Of a stretch of DNA of 64,000 nucleotides, positions 62,302-64,000 are shown in pieces. Positions within the stretch are counted from its first letter, which is position 1. The number at the start of each line of letters is the position of its first letter. Below the pieces are notes generated by a model, which was not told the origin of the DNA, did not search any database, and was given only the letters and a program-made list of their open reading frames with translations. This DNA comes from Azorinus chamasolen (lineage: Eukaryota > Mollusca > Bivalvia > Cardiida > Solecurtidae): positions 52,543,674 to 52,607,673 of the forward strand of contig OY755237.1 of assembly GCA_963576725.1 (NCBI GenBank), written 5' to 3'. Made by a program: the position numbers and the translations under genes.

Positions 62302-62542
62302 CCCTTCTCCTCATAAAAACATGTTTTCACTCATGTGCAAACAGAGGAGACCCAGATCAGACGGCTCCTGTTGGGGCCGTCTGATCAGTGTCTGCTGTTT
62401 GCTAATGGGAATTTGATAGATATATTTCTTAAGTTTCTAAAATGGCTACAATGTTTAACCTTTCATATTTCATTATAACTATTTTGTTCATGAATATTCA
62501 AAAGGTATTGAAATCTAGAATTAACATAGAACAGGGAAAGGG
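62302..62542. mobile_element. Pal-B3 element, complete, TTAA on both sides
   Basis: TTAA 62298-62301 and 62543-62546; CCCTTCTCCTCATAAAAAC to ACAGGGAAAGGG; tip GCTCCTGTTGGGGCC. Confidence 0.88.
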
Positions 62543-62561
62543 TTAAAAATACTTGCTGCAG

Positions 62562-62598
62562 CAGACGACGACGACGACGACGACGATGATGATGATGG

Positions 62599-62647
<49 letters not shown>

Positions 62648-62648
62648 A
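62562..62648. repeat. (GAC)n-(GAT)n microsatellite
   Basis: Perfect triplet runs in intron 1, about 130 bp before exon 2. The minus-strand poly-His/Arg frame is an artefact. Confidence 0.97.
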
Positions 62649-62779
62649 AGGAGGATCAGAAGGGGTTAAATCACGTATCACCCGGATCAAGGCTATTTGA
62701 GACTGCTGGTCGGGTCGTGCAGAAAGAAGTGTGTTAAGATCTTAAGCAAACGACAGTGTTTTCTCCTTCCTTTTTTCAG

Positions 62780-62902
62780 CTGTTGGGCCCGGAACTTCCT
62801 GTAGTCTTGAGATCCCCTGCGAAGGACAACTTATCCAGTGTATAGATACAGAATGTACCTGTTCTGAAGGAGCTGTCGCAGTTGGTGGTCAGTGCCGCCA
62901 AG
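62780..62902 (+). CDS. EB/EGF-like cysteine-rich exon (second coding exon of the gene starting at 56815), partial gene
   Basis: The exon is 123 bp, bounded by a strong acceptor (ccttttttcag before 62780) and donor (G|gtgagt at 62902/62903). It is phase 1 on both sides, the class typical of shuffled extracellular modules. Joined to the signal exon it reads in frame, with the junction codon giving Ala. It encodes six cysteines spaced C-X5-C-X6-C-X4-C-X1-C-X10-C, with a C-T-C-S-E-G segment and a VGGQC end. This fits an EB or EGF-like module as found in secreted or receptor-type adhesion and scavenger proteins of molluscs and worms. No further exon was recognised before the window ends, so most of the gene lies to the right. 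The exact domain class and function of the whole protein cannot be told from 60 residues. Confidence 0.75.
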
Positions 62903-62959
62903 GTGAGTGAGCAAAAAGCAGCAACAAACCCCATGAAATAGACGCTCTATAACACGTTA

Positions 62960-63198
62960 CCCGATTTAGACGTCTTTTCACTCATTTGCAAACAGAGTAG
63001 ATCCATATCAGATGTCTCCTGTAGGAGCCGTCTGGTCCGGGTCTGCTCTGTTTGTTTATGGAACAATATAGATCTAGCACTGTCACTAGATTGAAAAAGA
63101 CTATATTTTCTATACATATCATATAGAACTACGTGTAAAATCCAGTTTATAAATATTCATGATGCCATTATTTCAAGTACAAATATTCATAAAGGATT
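62960..63198. mobile_element. Pal-B element in intron 2
   Basis: TTACCCGATTTAGACGTC, GCAAACAGAGTAGATCC, tip CTCCTGTAGGAGCC, then CATGATGCCATTATTTC and AAAGGATTAA. Confidence 0.78.
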
Positions 63199-63199
63199 A

Positions 63200-63895
63200 A
63201 AACGGTCACTAAGTTTATTAAAACGAAGAGTGGTGGTAGTTAGTAGTGATGGTAGTGGCATATGCCTCTGAACCGCTCCCTGGAATTCTACATAGATAAT
63301 AAATACAGACTCTTATCTTACCTCCTACAAAATTCTTGTCATCCCATTGGTCAATAGAGGTCACGAGAAACCCCCATAGATTCCGTATGGGGGTACTAAA
63401 ATCATTAAAAATCCTTATGATGGCTTTACAAGAGTTAATTCCCTTGCTTAACAGTTGGAATGCTTTTCTCTCATTTATCATAATCATTATTAGTTATGCA
63501 GTGCTTAGTGTCCCTAATATGGACTATACACTGCCAGCAAATATTTATATGGGACGAGGCGAAGTATTTACACGCATGTAAACATCATAGGCCTACGTGT
63601 ATGTCTTGCCGTAGGGAAGCAAGGGAATTACCTCCCTTTAATAGAATTAAATAAAATATTTTGTATTTGCCTCAAATCTCGTTTATATATTTTCTTTTTT
63701 CTTTTTAATCATTGTAAAACTAATTAATGTTTATAGTTCAACTCCAATTAAAGCATAAATTTTATGTATGCATATTTTAAAATTGTAGTGATAAAAATAA
63801 AATGTTATTATATTTCACAGAAAAGCATATGGCTGTCAAATAAGGTAGAGTTCTAGATAATCTTGAGATGTCCAGTAAATACGATACTTCCAACA
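63200..63895. other. No further exon recognised
   Basis: Unique-looking sequence with a short GTTAATTCCCTTGCTT / AAGCAAGGGAATTAC inverted pair (63435 and 63616). The third exon of the secreted-protein gene was not found here. Confidence 0.45.
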
Positions 63896-63899
63896 CTTT

Positions 63900-64000
63900 T
63901 TTATAGTCCATCATTGGGATTCTCCACGTTGTGAATACTCATTAGAATCATCTAGAAAAGACAATTCTTATGAGTAGTCATAACATGTGTTTGATAGACG
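63900..64000. mobile_element. Pal-D element, cut by window end
   Basis: ATTCTCCACGTTGTGAATAC, tip AATCATCTAGAAAAGACAATT, which is the stretch 63947-63967, then the start of the right arm. Diverged. Confidence 0.65.

Larger units (their letters stand above)
56879..62779 (+). other. Intron 1 of the secreted cysteine-rich gene, 5.9 kb
   Basis: This lies between donor gtaagt and acceptor tttcag of the two coding exons. It is packed with transposon-derived palindromes and arrays: Pal-C, a 48-bp array, Pal-C, Pal-B, Pal-A remnants, Pal-B, Pal-F, Pal-C, a split Pal-B, the 55/46-bp array, Pal-B2, Pal-B3 and a GAC/GAT microsatellite. Their hairpins would lie in the pre-mRNA. Confidence 0.65.

Noticed and set aside
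62463..62690. Poly-His protein on the minus strand
   Set aside because: It is a GAC/GAT microsatellite read in translation.

Overview
The window looks like a piece of an animal nuclear genome. It is AT-rich and gene-poor, has spliced exons with GT/AG borders, and contains a LINE reverse transcriptase. There are no operons, bacterial promoters or rRNA. The dense carpet of short palindromic elements and the EB/EGF-like secreted protein suggest a marine lophotrochozoan, most likely a bivalve mollusc. That assignment is inference, not proof.

Only three protein-coding pieces can be supported. (1) A LINE-type reverse transcriptase lies at 37299-39737 on the minus strand. It lacks the usual upstream endonuclease region and has Glu where the motif A catalytic Asp should be. 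A degenerate tRNA-like sequence lies just 5' of it (39891-39962). (2) An intronless 267-residue basic, probably disordered protein of unknown family lies at 44008-44811 on the plus strand. (3) The 5' end of a secreted cysteine-rich gene has its signal-peptide exon at 56751-56878 and a phase 1-1 EB/EGF-like exon at 62780-62902. A 5.9 kb intron full of repeats separates them, and the gene runs off the right edge.

Almost everything else is palindromic miniature transposons and arrays grown from them. My own labels are used throughout. Pal-A has arms like GCAAACAGTTTGGATCC and apex GCCGAGTNACTCGGC. Pal-B has arms like GCAAACAGAGTAGACC and apex GCTCCTATAGGAGC; its whole element is about 240 bp, begins CCCTTT, ends AAAGGG and sits between TTAA copies. 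Pal-B2 and Pal-B3 have the same kind of core with other outer sequence. Pal-C is about 200 bp with termini like CAGTAAAACCTCTCTA, sits between TA copies and carries a long hairpin ending in GCTCCTATAGGAGC. Pal-D is a CTCCACCAAACCCTATG hairpin. Pal-E has GGGGCCATTTCGTGGG ends and an 8-bp duplication. Pal-F begins CCCATTCCCTCATA, sits between TTAA copies and has a hairpin that again ends in GCTCCTATAGGAGC. Single or double copies of several other inverted-repeat elements are also present.

Layout: 1-3.6 kb scattered Pal elements; 3.65-5.4 kb degenerate 22-bp array; 5.5-8.8 kb Pal elements; 8.8-10.9 kb a Pal-B element swollen by 56 copies of a 31-bp repeat; 11-24.7 kb Pal elements; 24.7-29 kb nested elements and four arrays; 29-37 kb Pal elements and microsatellites; 37.3-40 kb LINE and tRNA-like sequence; 40-46.4 kb Pal elements and the unknown gene; 46.4-48 kb 43-bp array; 48-56.6 kb Pal elements and a GA-rich array; 56.7-64 kb start of the secreted-protein gene with a 55/46-bp array in its intron.

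The main story is how these elements behave. Several sit inside one another so cleanly that the TTAA, TA or 8-bp target duplications can be read directly. Families with unrelated ends share the same hairpin apex. Many of the minisatellites are internal amplifications of one element.
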